Origin: Rhynchopus sp. YZ270_cl-10
Lineage: Eukaryota > Euglenozoa > Diplonemea > Diplonemida > Diplonemidae
Reading direction: 5' to 3'
NCBI GenBank assembly: GCA_964035575.1
Contig: OZ037890.1
Coordinates: 806,001 to 870,000, forward strand
DNA: 64,000 nucleotides
Below, in pieces: positions 10,583 to 20,204 of the stretch. Each line of letters opens with the position of its first letter. Within the stretch, counting starts at the first letter, position 1. The notes beneath the pieces are model-generated. The model searched no databases. It worked only from the letters and a program-made list of their open reading frames with translations, and was not told the origin of the DNA. The position numbers and the translations under genes were made by a program.

Positions 10583-10985
10583 GGAAGATGCACTGCGGCG
10601 CGAGCTTTCAACCCACCCTTCCCGCGACATAGTAGGCAATTTTAAGCGCAATTTTTAGAAATGTTGCGTACCGTGGCTTCGCTAGAAACTTTCGTTTTAG
10701 CAAAAATATGGAAGTAAAATTTACGGAACTGGACGATAGTTACCAACAAAAGTGCCATTTTATGTCAACATTTTAAAGAAATGTTGCGTACCGTGGCTTC
10801 GCCAGAACCTTTGGGAAGCAATGAGGAGTGAGAAAGAAGGATAAGGGCAAAGAAAAAGTAGCGTACCATGCGCCTGCGGCGCAAGCTTGCATTACATCCT
10901 TTCCATGACATAGTTTGGCTGTAAAAAAAGGTGCAATTGTAAGCGCATTTTTTAGAAATGTTGCGTACCGTGGCTTCGCCACGAG
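10583..10985 (+). repeat. Three spaced copies of a GTTGCGTACCGTGG repeat
   Basis: GAAATGTTGCGTACCGTGGC with TTCGC following occurs near 10659, 10778 and 10957. The first and third also share an upstream block with GCGGCGC, AGCTT and GACATAGT. They look like tandem copies that have decayed. Confidence 0.7.
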
Positions 10986-11786
10986 TTTAACACTGAAAAT
11001 ATGGGGAATATGCTTGAACGCGCTGTTGCCCTGTTTCTCAGCAACAAGCGTCACAGATTCAAGAGAAAACGGAGGTGTTCCTGCTGATGGCGGAGGAGTT
11101 GGAAAACGTCGCTCCCCCCGTATTTGTTTCCGGAATTGAGCTTCTGAGGACCTTTTTCGCGCGAAGCGCGAAAAATTTTTTTTTGCCAAAAAGAAAGAAA
11201 TTGGGCGTGGAATTCTAAAATTTTTCGGGAAAAACGGCATATTTAGCGATAAGTATGGTGTACGAAAAAAAAAATTCATCTTTTCTGATCTGTTATGTTC
11301 TGTTATTTCCTCCCGAATGGGGTACGTGTCTTCTCTTGTAGAGTCTACAGTAAGACACTCCCTTTCCGTTTTTACCTTCAACCCCCTATAGTTGTATTAA
11401 GAATTCACATATTTTGTCTAAAATAAAATCCGGTGAGGAGGGGGTTTTCAGTCTCCCTCCCTCAAAACAAAAGACCAGGAAGAAGAAAAATGATGCACTT
11501 CGCTCTCTCCTTGGTCCCATACGCTTTGTTTCTTTGGATCGAGGGGAGGGGAGGGAAGGGGGTTTTTTTTGCCATTTTTTTGGCAACTCCTTTTTTTCTG
11601 CTTCTATTGGTGAAGTCCTGAAGCCTAGCTTAGGTTCATCTTTTACCCCTTTTTTTTTTGTCGATACTACAAACAGAAAACCCCTTTTACCATCATTTTT
11701 TCCCCCCGCACCTCTCCCTTCTTTTATCCTCCTCCTCCTCCTCCGTCACTTTCTCTCAGATTTTTTTTTTCCAAATAATTTACACA
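10986..11786. other. Gene-free spacer before the Nudix gene
   Basis: It holds a small palindrome TTCGCGCGAAGCGCGAA (11156-11172), T-rich and C-rich runs, and a decayed hairpin repeat at 11613-11643. The pyrimidine-rich DNA at 11690-11770 just before the ATG may be the promoter or 5' leader, but no specific signal is recognised. Confidence 0.5.
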
Positions 11787-12581
11787 ATGCAAACCGTTCA
11801 TATTCAAGGACGAGAAGCACCGATGCGTGCCCAAAACGTAACCCGAGAAGCTGAAGAGGAGGAAGTGGTCGGGCAGGTTCAGTCGTTCCCTCCCTTTGAG
11901 TCCTGGGTGGAACGGATGAATGAGGAGCCTGAGTTTCTCGTTGATGAGGTAGTGGTCCAGCGTGTCTCTTCATTTTCCTCTACTGACGCAGCAAGGTTGG
12001 GCATTGTAAAACTCCATACACAGCTCATCAATGAAAAAGGCCTGACGATTCCGTCTTCATTCATTTTGAAAGGCGGGTCTGCCGTATGCCTTATCATCTT
12101 TGAGAGCAATGGGACCAACTATGCTGTTATCACCCACAAACTCCGTCTTTCCGTCGGAACCGAAATTTCCGAACTTCCCGGCGGATTTGTAGACTCCCTT
12201 GGCAATTTTAGAGGCACCTCTATCTCCCTTTTAAACGCGTTAATTCCATCAATTCAGATCGATCTTCATACCTTAGTAGATTTGACTGAAGTGGTGTACA
12301 CAGGCAGTTCACATCCTAGGGTGTTTACGGTCCCGCAAGGTTCGGATGAAGGTGTCAGAATCATGCTATACCGGCAAAAGGTTAGTCAAAAGGTGCTTTT
12401 GTCCTTAAAGGAAGCGCTTAAGGCGGCGCATGAAGATAGCACCCAGACAATGTATTTCGAGATTCTCCCGCTCAACGATGTGCTTGAAGCGATGGATGCG
12501 CGTACTGTGGCGGCAGCGTATATGCTGGCAAAGGTGCTGGAGGAAGGAGGTAATATCTTTACCGCCGAAGCGATCTCATAG
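11787..12581 (+). CDS. NUDT14-like Nudix protein lacking catalytic residues
   Basis: One exon, 264 residues, starting at the first ATG after a long pyrimidine tract. Residues about 88-258 follow the ADP-sugar pyrophosphatase branch of the Nudix superfamily: FILKGGSAVCLIIFE, then ELPGGFVDSLGNFRGTS (129-145), VDLTEVVYTGSSHPR, and a C-terminal helix AAAYMLAKVLEE. In active enzymes the helix after the GxxxxxE loop carries REVEEEIG, whose glutamates bind metal. Here the matching stretch reads ISLLNALIP (about 146-154), with no Arg or Glu. It should fold like a Nudix domain but not hydrolyse diphosphates. A binding or regulatory role is inference. The N-terminal 85 residues are acidic and unique. 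Confidence 0.75.
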   Translation: MQTVHIQGREAPMRAQNVTREAEEEEVVGQVQSFPPFESWVERMNEEPEFLVDEVVVQRVSSFSSTDAARLGIVKLHTQLINEKGLTIPSSFILKGGSAVCLIIFESNGTNYAVITHKLRLSVGTEISELPGGFVDSLGNFRGTSISLLNALIPSIQIDLHTLVDLTEVVYTGSSHPRVFTVPQGSDEGVRIMLYRQKVSQKVLLSLKEALKAAHEDSTQTMYFEILPLNDVLEAMDARTVAAAYMLAKVLEEGGNIFTAEAIS

Positions 12582-13169
12582 ATGGGAGGGATGTTGGTGT
12601 GGCTGAAAGGGGGTGCTATTTTCTGCTATTCTGGGCATCTGTATTTTTTGGTGCGGCTGAAGGGAGGTGCTATTTTGTGCTACTTTCTGCTATTTTCTGC
12701 TATTTTGGGGTCGTCGGCCACACCAGATGTTCAAAAAGAGAAAAATACCACAGCAACCTTTAACAAGAGTGATGTGGGATTGGAAGGGTGCTGGTATTGC
12801 CTAAAGGTGGTGTAGAATGGGGATGTGTCCCTTTTTTTGGTGCTATTTCATAACCTTTTTATTGCTGTCTATTAACCAATAAGTTGCAGTCCTTTTGGAA
12901 TTTTTTTTTGTTTGTCGTTTTCCTTCCCCGCATGAACAGTCTGCGTTCAGAACACCAATGAAGTGCATCCAGTCCTCTGCGGTTTGATAGCCAAAAAAAG
13001 CGGAGGTCGTCTGATGATTTGTGTTCACAGAGGTGTTTTGCACGATCCCCATTTTTCTTTGTTTTTACCCTGCACACCAGGCTTTGCAGTGCCGAGAGGA
13101 CACACCTCGTATGGCTGAAAAATAGGTGTTTCTTTCGTTTTCGCTGTTATTGTCAGAGTGGGTGGTATA
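12582..13169. other. Spacer with short tandem words
   Basis: TGCTATTTTCTGCTATT-type words repeat between 12615 and 12705. GGTGTGGCTGAAAGGGGGTG and GGTGCGGCTGAAGGGAGGTG are two copies of one block. Decayed short repeat B lies near 13022-13066. No gene is seen. Confidence 0.55.
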
Positions 13170-15509
13170 ATGCTCGAGTACCCTGTGGGGTGCCTCATTG
13201 TGGCACTCTTTTGGGCGTCGCTTAAGGTGAAGCGGCGTGACGTGCGGTGCATGTGTCTGACCTTCAGTGTTGCGGTGCTGCTGTGTTCGCTTGTTCTTGA
13301 GGTGACTGAACAGCAGTATGGGGCTGCTCGCGAGTCGCTTGCGGCACCGATACGGACGCTGTCGGGGACGTTGCTGAGGGTCCCACTATCGTCGTTCCGC
13401 GCACCACTGCCACTGCCACTGCCATCGCCGTCACCGTCATTACCATTACCACCCATACCAACTGCGTCAGTGGTGCCCGTAGCAGTGCCGCCCCAGCACC
13501 TCCTCCTCCTCACCACCCCCACCCCAACCAAAGCAAACGCAAGCAACATGACCGCACACCCCTCACCACTGGGCGGACACTGCAAACGCAGGGAATGCTC
13601 CCGCCGCATGTCTCTCGCGTGCCTGCTGGAGGGGAAGCATTGGCATGCTGCGTGGCTCCCAGAGGGGCACACCCTCAAACGCATGGCGCGTGATGACACT
13701 GTCTTCATCTCGCTCTTCCGGCACGAACCGGGTCTGATGCATATGGATGAGATGTGGTACAACATGCTGTACCACTTCAGCCGTGTTGTGAAGGGTGGGT
13801 CTTTGCTGTTGGGGATGAGCGCGTGTCCGATGCCTTCGATGCTGAATGTGACGGGGGTGAAGCTGTACGATCCGATTGAGGGCGACGGACTGAAGCGTGG
13901 TGGTGTGCTGCCCCAGGGCACTGTGGTGTGCCAGGCGGTGCCGCACCCTTGCGACTGTCCGCAGAAGGAGCTGCATGCACGTTGCAAGTTTGCGCTCATC
14001 CTGGCGGTGCTGTCGCGTGGCCATAAGGCCTTCTGGATGGACTCCGACACAGCGCTCCTGAGGGACCCCTTCGCCCTCCCGTTCCCCCCCATGGCTGACA
14101 TCCTCGGCTGCTACGAACAGAACTACCACCTCAACCTCGGCATGCTGCATATAAAAAGCTCGAAAAAGGTCACAAAAGGCTTTGAGCGTGCGTTCTACTC
14201 ACTCGATGCGGAAAAGGCGCTCAAGGAGTACGCCAAAAGGCAGAGCAGAAGCATGGACCCGTGGGTCTTCGAACAGGCTGTTGTCGCACAGCAGTTCGAG
14301 CTTCACGGACTGCACAACCAGGTATTGGGAGAGCAATCAATTCAATGCGTTTCTTCTGCGACGAAGAGACACAAAAAAAATTAACCCCATCGCGATATAG
14401 CGAATATGGTAAAGATTTGTGATCATAGAGGCACATTTGTCACAAGCTTTTTTTTTAATAGGAACACACCAAACACAACAGTACCCACGCCTGCCTGCCT
14501 TCGACCGATCAGGGCTCCTCAAGCGATGGCGCTGGGTGGGGTCTGCAAAGGAGTGGGGCTTCGACCACTACGCGTGCAGGTCGCAAAACAAGCAGCAGCT
14601 GAAGCGGTGGCGCGACTTGGTGTGTCATCTTTGGATCCATTTCTATGCTCTTCACCTCCATCGAACACAACCCAGTTCCTGTCTATATTGTGCCCCCCCA
14701 CACTTCATTACCACAAATAATATCAAACGAAAACGAACAAATGGATCTCCCATTTCTTTAGATGGAGAACATCTTCTTTTGAAGATTTCTTTTATCGTTT
14801 AAAACCCCATCTATGAGATGTATGTAGGACTTGCATAGTTGGGGTCCACCCCGGTACACTGTCAACGAGCGGGCTGTTATACCGTAATTGTAAAAATATT
14901 GGGACGTAAAAAAGTTGAAACGTAAAAATGTTGGGCCGTAAAAATGTTGGGACAGCTGGGCGAAAAATTCCCGTCCCAACATTTTTACGGCCCAACATAT
15001 TTACGTTAGGGAATTTTTACGTAGATTTTGTTAGGGAAGATTTGTCTTAGCTTTTTTTTTTTTTTACGATTACCTAGCGAGTAGGCGGTTGAACGTACTG
15101 GCACGTGTCAAAGTTTTCAACAACAAAAAAAAAAAAAAAAAAAAAAAAAAACGCTAAGACAAATAGGCTCAAGCCAAAGTAGCCCAAAAAATGTTGGGCC
15201 GTAAAAATGTTGGGACGAGCGAGCCTTTTTTGGGCTGTCCCAACATTTTTACGGCCCAACATTTTTACAATTACGGTATTTCAAAAGTCAACTTTATCTT
15301 AACCATCTTGCAAGCATCCCCTCATACAGGCACATCAAGGGAAGCTCACAGGGACACATGCCAGCGGAGGTTGTTCGTCGCACTTCACACTGAAGAAGGG
15401 CTATCTCATGGAGCATAAGGCGTGGTACGACCAGGGCGACATTGATGAGTTCTTCAACCACACACGAGGCGAGCACCTGAAGGACTACTACTGGAAGGAG
15501 CCAGTCTGA
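13170..15509 (+). CDS. Type II membrane glycosyltransferase, DxD type, three exons
   Basis: Proposed exons are 13170-14321, 14482-14619 and 15330-15509, giving 489 residues. Hydrophobic stretches at residues 5-17 and 33-48 suggest an N-terminal signal anchor, followed by a Ser/Pro/Thr-rich stem, as in Golgi enzymes. The catalytic part has FWMDSDTALLRDPF (near residue 287), the metal-binding DxD motif of the nucleotide-diphospho-sugar transferase family (PF03407-like), then ILGCYEQ and LNLGMLHI. Exon 2 continues with PRLPAFDRSGLLKRWRW, and exon 3 with SGGCSSHFTLKKGYLMEH and a WKEPV end. All joins are phase 0. The second donor, GTGTGT, is weaker than usual, so that junction is tentative. AATAAA follows the stop near 15528. 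Sugar and acceptor cannot be read from the sequence. Confidence 0.78.
14819..15297 (+). repeat. Repeat D copy interrupted by a MITE
   Basis: TGTATGTAGGACTTGCATAG, GGGGTCCACC and GTACACTGTCAACGAGCGGG are on the left, up to 14881. TTTCAAAAGTCAACTTTA continues on the right from 15279. Uninterrupted copies at 20073 and 54962 show the two halves belong together. It lies inside intron 2 of the glycosyltransferase gene. Confidence 0.85.
14882..15276. mobile_element. TA-site MITE, long copy (395 bp)
   Basis: Ends CCGTAATTGTAAAAATATTG and its inverted copy are flanked by TA on both sides (14880-14881 and 15277-15278). The interior is a set of inverted words GTTGGGCCGTAAAAATGTTG and an A run of about 29 bases (15123-15151). 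TA duplication fits Tc1/mariner-type mobilisation, but no transposase is here. A 100-bp relative is at 62554. Confidence 0.85.
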
Positions 15510-16058
15510 GGTGGGTGGGCACCACTAATAAAATCCTTTGTACACCGAACCGCGCACCCGAACCAGCTTTCCAAGTGTTTTTCCAACACTTGAGGCAGGT
15601 GTAGGTTTGCAATGTCATTCGAGGGGGGGGGGGGGGGGGGGGGTTTTTTTGTCAATCGATCTCTCTAGCTTCCAAAATAACTGCATTTCCCCCAAAACCC
15701 CAGTGTGTTCCCCGATAACGACACTGTACGAATTGAGAAGAACCATTTTTTTTTTTTCTCTCTGCATCCGATGAAACGGTGAGGTGTTTGCACTTTCCAC
15801 TTCTCTTAGTTAAGACGCACCCAACATTCTTTTCCCTTTTTAATAGAATCCAAATTTACATGGAAAAAAAAAAGCAAAAAACCCCCCTCCAAACGATTTT
15901 GCCGATAACAATACCTAAAAACAACAACCTACCATCCCCCCCTGAAGCAATACACCACCAGCTGTTTATCCCCCCCTTCCCCCTTTTGTTTTGAAAAGAT
16001 TGAAAAAAAAATATTTCTTTAACTCTAAGAACACCCCCCTCTCTCCCCACACTCTAAT
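15510..16058. other. Spacer with poly-G tract
   Basis: A G run of about 27 bases lies at 15620-15643. Short repeat B is at 15762-15808 (GATGAAACGGTGAGGTGTTT then GCACTTTCCACTTCTCTT). A C-rich, A-rich leader precedes the next ATG. No gene is seen. Confidence 0.55.
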
Positions 16059-18953
16059 ATGCGATCCCTTGCCCTACTCTTTCTGTTGTTCTTCACCTCC
16101 ATAGCGTCAGAGGATGATGGACACACATTATGCCTATTTTCGGTTATCCGTGCCTCTACCCAAGCAGGAGGTGCTCCCGTGTACTATGCATGGCAAGGGG
16201 ACTTCTTTGGGGTGGGTGCTGTGCTAGGGCTTTCTGGCGGCATTTCAGCGAAGGTCGTACATAAACAGGTGCAGTTTGGGCATAATGATACAAAGGTTGA
16301 AGAGAGCAGACTCAACTCTATAGTGACCGCGGCAATAAAAGGGGAGTTCGATGAGACAATCACAGCAGACGTTGAAGAGCAGATCCGAGGATTTCTTTTA
16401 GACCACCACTGCGATGTTTCAGTCGGATTGGGCATTGCATTTCCCCGCAAAATCGTTAGTCAGTTGGACACCCTCAGATTTCATACAATTCTCCCTTCCT
16501 CTTCCCAACGCAATGCAGTTAAGGTGAAGGACGCAGGGTATTATCGAACACTGTTTGTTCCGTATCTCCGTGGGTCGTATTTGAGTGGTGTGGTGGGGGG
16601 GATGTATGTGGCGGATTCTGCGCAAAATAAGGTGGCAGTTTTTTCGAGCAAATCTTCTCGTGAAGAGGAGTTTATTAAAGGGGTGAAAGCGGCGAATAAA
16701 GCTGCGGTAGTGGGGGTTCATGAGATGGACAAAGGAGTGGTGTCGGCGGAGTTGTTTAATTCGGTGCTAGGCGGTGCAGATTTGGTCTATATTAATGCAG
16801 GGGAGGGAGTCGCGACATCGATTCTCCATCACATTAAAGAGAAAGAACTCAAAACGCTACTCTACGTATTAGATCCTATGACACCCCTTGCAAACATTTC
16901 TGTAGATATGTATAACAGTATGTTGACACGCCCTGCGATTGCCCCGTCAATTCTTCGCATTCTATATGAAACCGCGAACGGAATGAACGAAGACTGCGTA
17001 ACCAAATCAGCGCTTAGTACCTGTAGTGTTGAGGATTCTTCTTCGTTTATGTTTGCCCCTTCTCCTCAAGAAGACCCTGCAGTTTTTTATGGAAGCGGAT
17101 ATGACGGAGATAAGGTCAACAACGTGCTTGCCCAATTCTATCTTCGACCCTGCGAAAATCTGATCTACCTCAAAACACATAAAACAGCACAGAGTGAATC
17201 AACCGCCGTAGTTCTTTCGAATATTACTAAAGGAGAGGATGCTTCTACTGCACAAAAATGTCTTCCAAATCCACAAGGTAAAGTGCGTTTAGTAGGACTC
17301 GGTGTTTTTATTAATAATGTCGGTGCAGTAGATTTAACTGCAGGGTCTGTGTATATTGATGCGAATATTTATATTCATCAGAAGCGCAGAAAATATCTTT
17401 CGTTTAAAGAGGCAGAAGCCGAGAAGGATGATACGGGGGCTTGCTCGAATGGAGGTATTGAGGAAAACGATTGGGATGAATATGAGACCAGCAGTTCGGT
17501 GGAGTTTTTGAACTTTGCGTCGATGGGAGCTTCGCAGACTTCACAACACGTTTTTACTGAGGTAGACGGTCATAAAAAGCTTTCCCACCTTCGGGTCCAG
17601 GGGGTACATTATTTCAAACCAAACATTGTATCATGGCCTTTTGATGCGCAAGAAATATCTATTGTAATAGAAGACCTTCTCGCATCTTCCTCCGATACTA
17701 TAAAGGTTGTGTTCTGCCATATGAAATCTTTTAGCGGAGTTTCCCCTAGCGCACGCTATTTTCCTGGACAAGATATTGAACACAAGCTGGAAAACACCTT
17801 ATGGAAGGCGAAAACGTTGTATCACTGCTGGCCTGCATTAAAACACCCAATGCGATACATCGAAGGCCACTGCGATGCGACAGATGTACACAATGAAGAA
17901 ACCCTGGCAGACCCTTTTTCTTCAGATTCTATTCTTGAGGACTCTTCGTTGGAGGGTTCGAAGGAGGAGGAGAGTGAGGAGGTCCGATGGGGGAGCGAGA
18001 TTCTCAAAACCGCAGACCTTTCTTGCACTTGCCTTGGAGGTGCGCGGGCTTCATCGAGACTGCTTTGGCAGATTCAGTTTTCTCGTCCATTTTTTGCAAC
18101 GTTTATTATGGTGTTCCTCCCACCATTGACGATTATGATTGTGGCGGAGGGAGCATGGTTGATTCGGCCTGCTTCGTATACAAAGAGGTTAGGGATTTGT
18201 GGATCATCTTTGGTATCAGCAGTGCTTTTTCATACGTCTTTATCCAATCAAACACCACCGACGTCGCAGCCGACAACAGCAGACTGTTTCATGCTGTTAG
18301 TATACATCTCCATCGTTCTCGCCTATTTAGGAATCTACCTTCAGTCTGCATTAGTTCAAATGGGTTTCAATGATATCGCATTAGATCTATTTTTCTTCTT
18401 CCGCATTTGGGGTCCAATCTCCACAATCCTCTCCTTCTCCGCCTGCACATTATTAGTAACCATTTGGGGGGACGAAATCGCAACGCATAGAATGACCGCA
18501 TTTTTTATCACCTCCGCTGTTCTGAGAACGACGCTTCTAATTTTAGTGGTTCTTTATAAAAAAGGGTTGGCGGCGAGAAAGAAAATGGGGAAGGTGGCAA
18601 CAAAGTCTGTTTTCTGTTCTATGAGGTTATTCCAAAAGCTTGATGCGTTGGAGCAAAGTATGACGGAAACTGGAGAGCTTGAGGAAGACGAGGACGAGGA
18701 CGACGAAGAAGAAGACGAAGAAACATACCCAGAACACCTGCAGGAAGAAGAAGGCTTGACGAGACGGAGGAAACACACCCACGACGACGCAGATGAAGAT
18801 GATCGTCAGCGGGGACGCAAAGTGCATGCAAATACAGAGGGGACCCCCCACCGCCGCAGCGCAAGCAACAGCAGCACAACATCTTCATGGTGGCGGGGTG
18901 GGGGTGGGGGTGGTCCCCGCCGTCACAAAGGACCAAATGGACACCAAGATTAG
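16059..18953 (+). CDS. Pentameric ligand-gated channel fused to BMP-like binding domain
   Basis: One exon, 964 residues. Residues 1-17 are a signal peptide (MRSLALLFLLFFTSIAS). Residues about 20-330 resemble the BMP/PnrA branch of periplasmic binding proteins, with YLRGSYLSGVVGGMYVAD, KVAVFSSKS and ADLVYINAGEG. From about 410 comes a channel ligand domain with the hallmark FKPNIVSWPFDAQEISIVIE (FPFDxQ in bacterial channels). The cysteines of animal Cys-loops are absent at that place. Membrane segments follow near 677-700, 709-728 (pore helix RLGICGSSLVSAVLFHTSL), 742-766 (DCFMLLVYISIVLAYLGIY) and 782-806 (RIWGPISTILSFSACTLLV). A fifth lies at 811-833. The tail is very acidic, then Arg/His/Gly-rich. 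Ligand and ion are unknown. Confidence 0.82.
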   Translation: MRSLALLFLLFFTSIASEDDGHTLCLFSVIRASTQAGGAPVYYAWQGDFFGVGAVLGLSGGISAKVVHKQVQFGHNDTKVEESRLNSIVTAAIKGEFDETITADVEEQIRGFLLDHHCDVSVGLGIAFPRKIVSQLDTLRFHTILPSSSQRNAVKVKDAGYYRTLFVPYLRGSYLSGVVGGMYVADSAQNKVAVFSSKSSREEEFIKGVKAANKAAVVGVHEMDKGVVSAELFNSVLGGADLVYINAGEGVATSILHHIKEKELKTLLYVLDPMTPLANISVDMYNSMLTRPAIAPSILRILYETANGMNEDCVTKSALSTCSVEDSSSFMFAPSPQEDPAVFYGSGYDGDKVNNVLAQFYLRPCENLIYLKTHKTAQSESTAVVLSNITKGEDASTAQKCLPNPQGKVRLVGLGVFINNVGAVDLTAGSVYIDANIYIHQKRRKYLSFKEAEAEKDDTGACSNGGIEENDWDEYETSSSVEFLNFASMGASQTSQHVFTEVDGHKKLSHLRVQGVHYFKPNIVSWPFDAQEISIVIEDLLASSSDTIKVVFCHMKSFSGVSPSARYFPGQDIEHKLENTLWKAKTLYHCWPALKHPMRYIEGHCDATDVHNEETLADPFSSDSILEDSSLEGSKEEESEEVRWGSEILKTADLSCTCLGGARASSRLLWQIQFSRPFFATFIMVFLPPLTIMIVAEGAWLIRPASYTKRLGICGSSLVSAVLFHTSLSNQTPPTSQPTTADCFMLLVYISIVLAYLGIYLQSALVQMGFNDIALDLFFFFRIWGPISTILSFSACTLLVTIWGDEIATHRMTAFFITSAVLRTTLLILVVLYKKGLAARKKMGKVATKSVFCSMRLFQKLDALEQSMTETGELEEDEDEDDEEEDEETYPEHLQEEEGLTRRRKHTHDDADEDDRQRGRKVHANTEGTPHRRSASNSSTTSSWWRGGGGGGPRRHKGPNGHQD

Positions 18954-19088
18954 ACCCCCCCCCTAAAATGGGAACCTAAAGAGATACCCCCTCCTTCCAT
19001 TTTATTTTTCCAGCATGAGAGAAGAGGGCTTTTTCAACATTTTGAGTTTTTTTTTTGAAACAGAGACATTTTTTGTGTTTTTTATTCA

Positions 19089-19865
19089 ATGTCCATCGAC
19101 TTTGCTGCTATGTTTGCGGAGGAACTGGCCGCACAAACAGAGGAGAATGAGGATAGCCCACCTACAGAGGAAGCAACACCACTACCACTACCGCCTACCC
19201 CTCTTTGCATTGAAACCCTCACCTCTTCACACCCTGTTTTGGGTGTCAACCTGCCGGAAGACTGGCGAATTTCTTCAAAAATTTGCACTCCGCTCAACAG
19301 CGTTTGGGTATGCAATCAGGCGCTATCTACAGAAGATGCAACCTCCCTTCTCAACTCCATTTTGCATGAGGAAGTCGCCGACGCTGGGCTATGGGTAAAT
19401 CTGAAAGGGAGGAGGGTGCTGGAATGGGGGAAAGATGGGTCTGCGATACCTCCGTATCTTCATGGGATTATTGCGGTGCTTGAGGCGAGGGGGGTATGGG
19501 GAGGGTTAGGGTGCAACCATGTATTGATCAATGAGTATGATTGTGAAGGGGGGATAATGCCGCATACGGATGGTCCAGCGTATTATCCAGAGACAGCGAC
19601 GTTGTCGTTGGTGGAGCCGGCGTTGTTCCGATTTGCGCCGAGGTTGGGGGTGGAGGTGGGTGGTGCAGAATGCCTTACCCTGCTTCTCCGCGCATTGGAC
19701 TTAGTAGTGTTCGCAGAAGATCTGTACACAAAATATACTCATGAAATTCTGGAAGGACGTCGTGCCTCAGTTCCACCAGAGTGTCTTAACAATGCAGAAC
19801 AACTCACAGAGGTCTGTCGGAAGGAGAAACGCATCTCTTTGACGTTCCGGCATAAGTTGAGATAA
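19089..19865 (+). CDS. ALKBH6: ALKBH6-like Fe(II)/2-oxoglutarate dioxygenase
   Basis: One exon, 258 residues. After an acidic N-terminus the protein follows the ALKBH6 branch of the AlkB family. It has ILHEEV, LGCNHVLINEYDCEGGIMPH, DGPAYYPETATLSL and a C-terminal RISLTFRHK. The iron ligands are seen as HTD (His159, Asp161) and a later His in YTHEILEG (near 218). The 2-oxoglutarate-binding Arg lies in the last motif. Length is close to other ALKBH6 proteins. Family members oxidise alkylated bases or other substrates, but the substrate of ALKBH6 is not firmly known. The gene starts only 135 bases after the preceding stop. Confidence 0.9.
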   Translation: MSIDFAAMFAEELAAQTEENEDSPPTEEATPLPLPPTPLCIETLTSSHPVLGVNLPEDWRISSKICTPLNSVWVCNQALSTEDATSLLNSILHEEVADAGLWVNLKGRRVLEWGKDGSAIPPYLHGIIAVLEARGVWGGLGCNHVLINEYDCEGGIMPHTDGPAYYPETATLSLVEPALFRFAPRLGVEVGGAECLTLLLRALDLVVFAEDLYTKYTHEILEGRRASVPPECLNNAEQLTEVCRKEKRISLTFRHKLR

Positions 19866-20204
19866 AAAAAGGGTAGAATGATATTAGTTACTCCATGAAT
19901 GAGATGATCAGAGCAGGCCGTAAGGTGGCTGATCGATTTTTGTTTTTGTTTTCCAGATTCTTTTAAGAGCTGGAGATAATCCTAACCATATTCTTTTTCG
20001 GATGATATTCGAAAAAAACGATTCAAAATATAGAGTATTTCCCCCCTCATTTTTATCAGATGTAAAAACCACGATGTAGGACTGTATGGTTGGGGTCCAC
20101 CTTAGTACAAGCCGGTCATATACTACACTGTTCACGAGAAGGCTTTGTATTCCAAGCCAACTTTTTTTTCAACCCCATCCAATAACACAGATGGGGAAGA
20201 GACA
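19866..20204. other. Short spacer holding one repeat D copy
   Basis: The spacer carries repeat D at 20073-20168 immediately before the next start codon, so the repeat may lie in the 5' leader or promoter of the PH-like gene. Confidence 0.55.
20073..20168 (+). repeat. Repeat D, full-length copy (about 95 bp)
   Basis: GATGTAGGACTGTATGGTTG, GGGTCCACC, then ACACTGTTCACGAGAAGGCT and TTGTATTCCAAGCCAACTTT. The GGTTGGGGTCCACC block is loosely like a tRNA B box, which hints at a tRNA-derived SINE, but I see no clear A box. Confidence 0.75.

Noticed and set aside
13025-14101. Long open frame antisense to the glycosyltransferase
   Set aside because: It is a shadow of GC-rich codons of the real gene on the other strand; the protein has no family pattern.
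20073-20110. tRNA-like gene suggested by GGTTGGGGTCCACC
   Set aside because: No A box or cloverleaf could be built; treated as part of repeat D.
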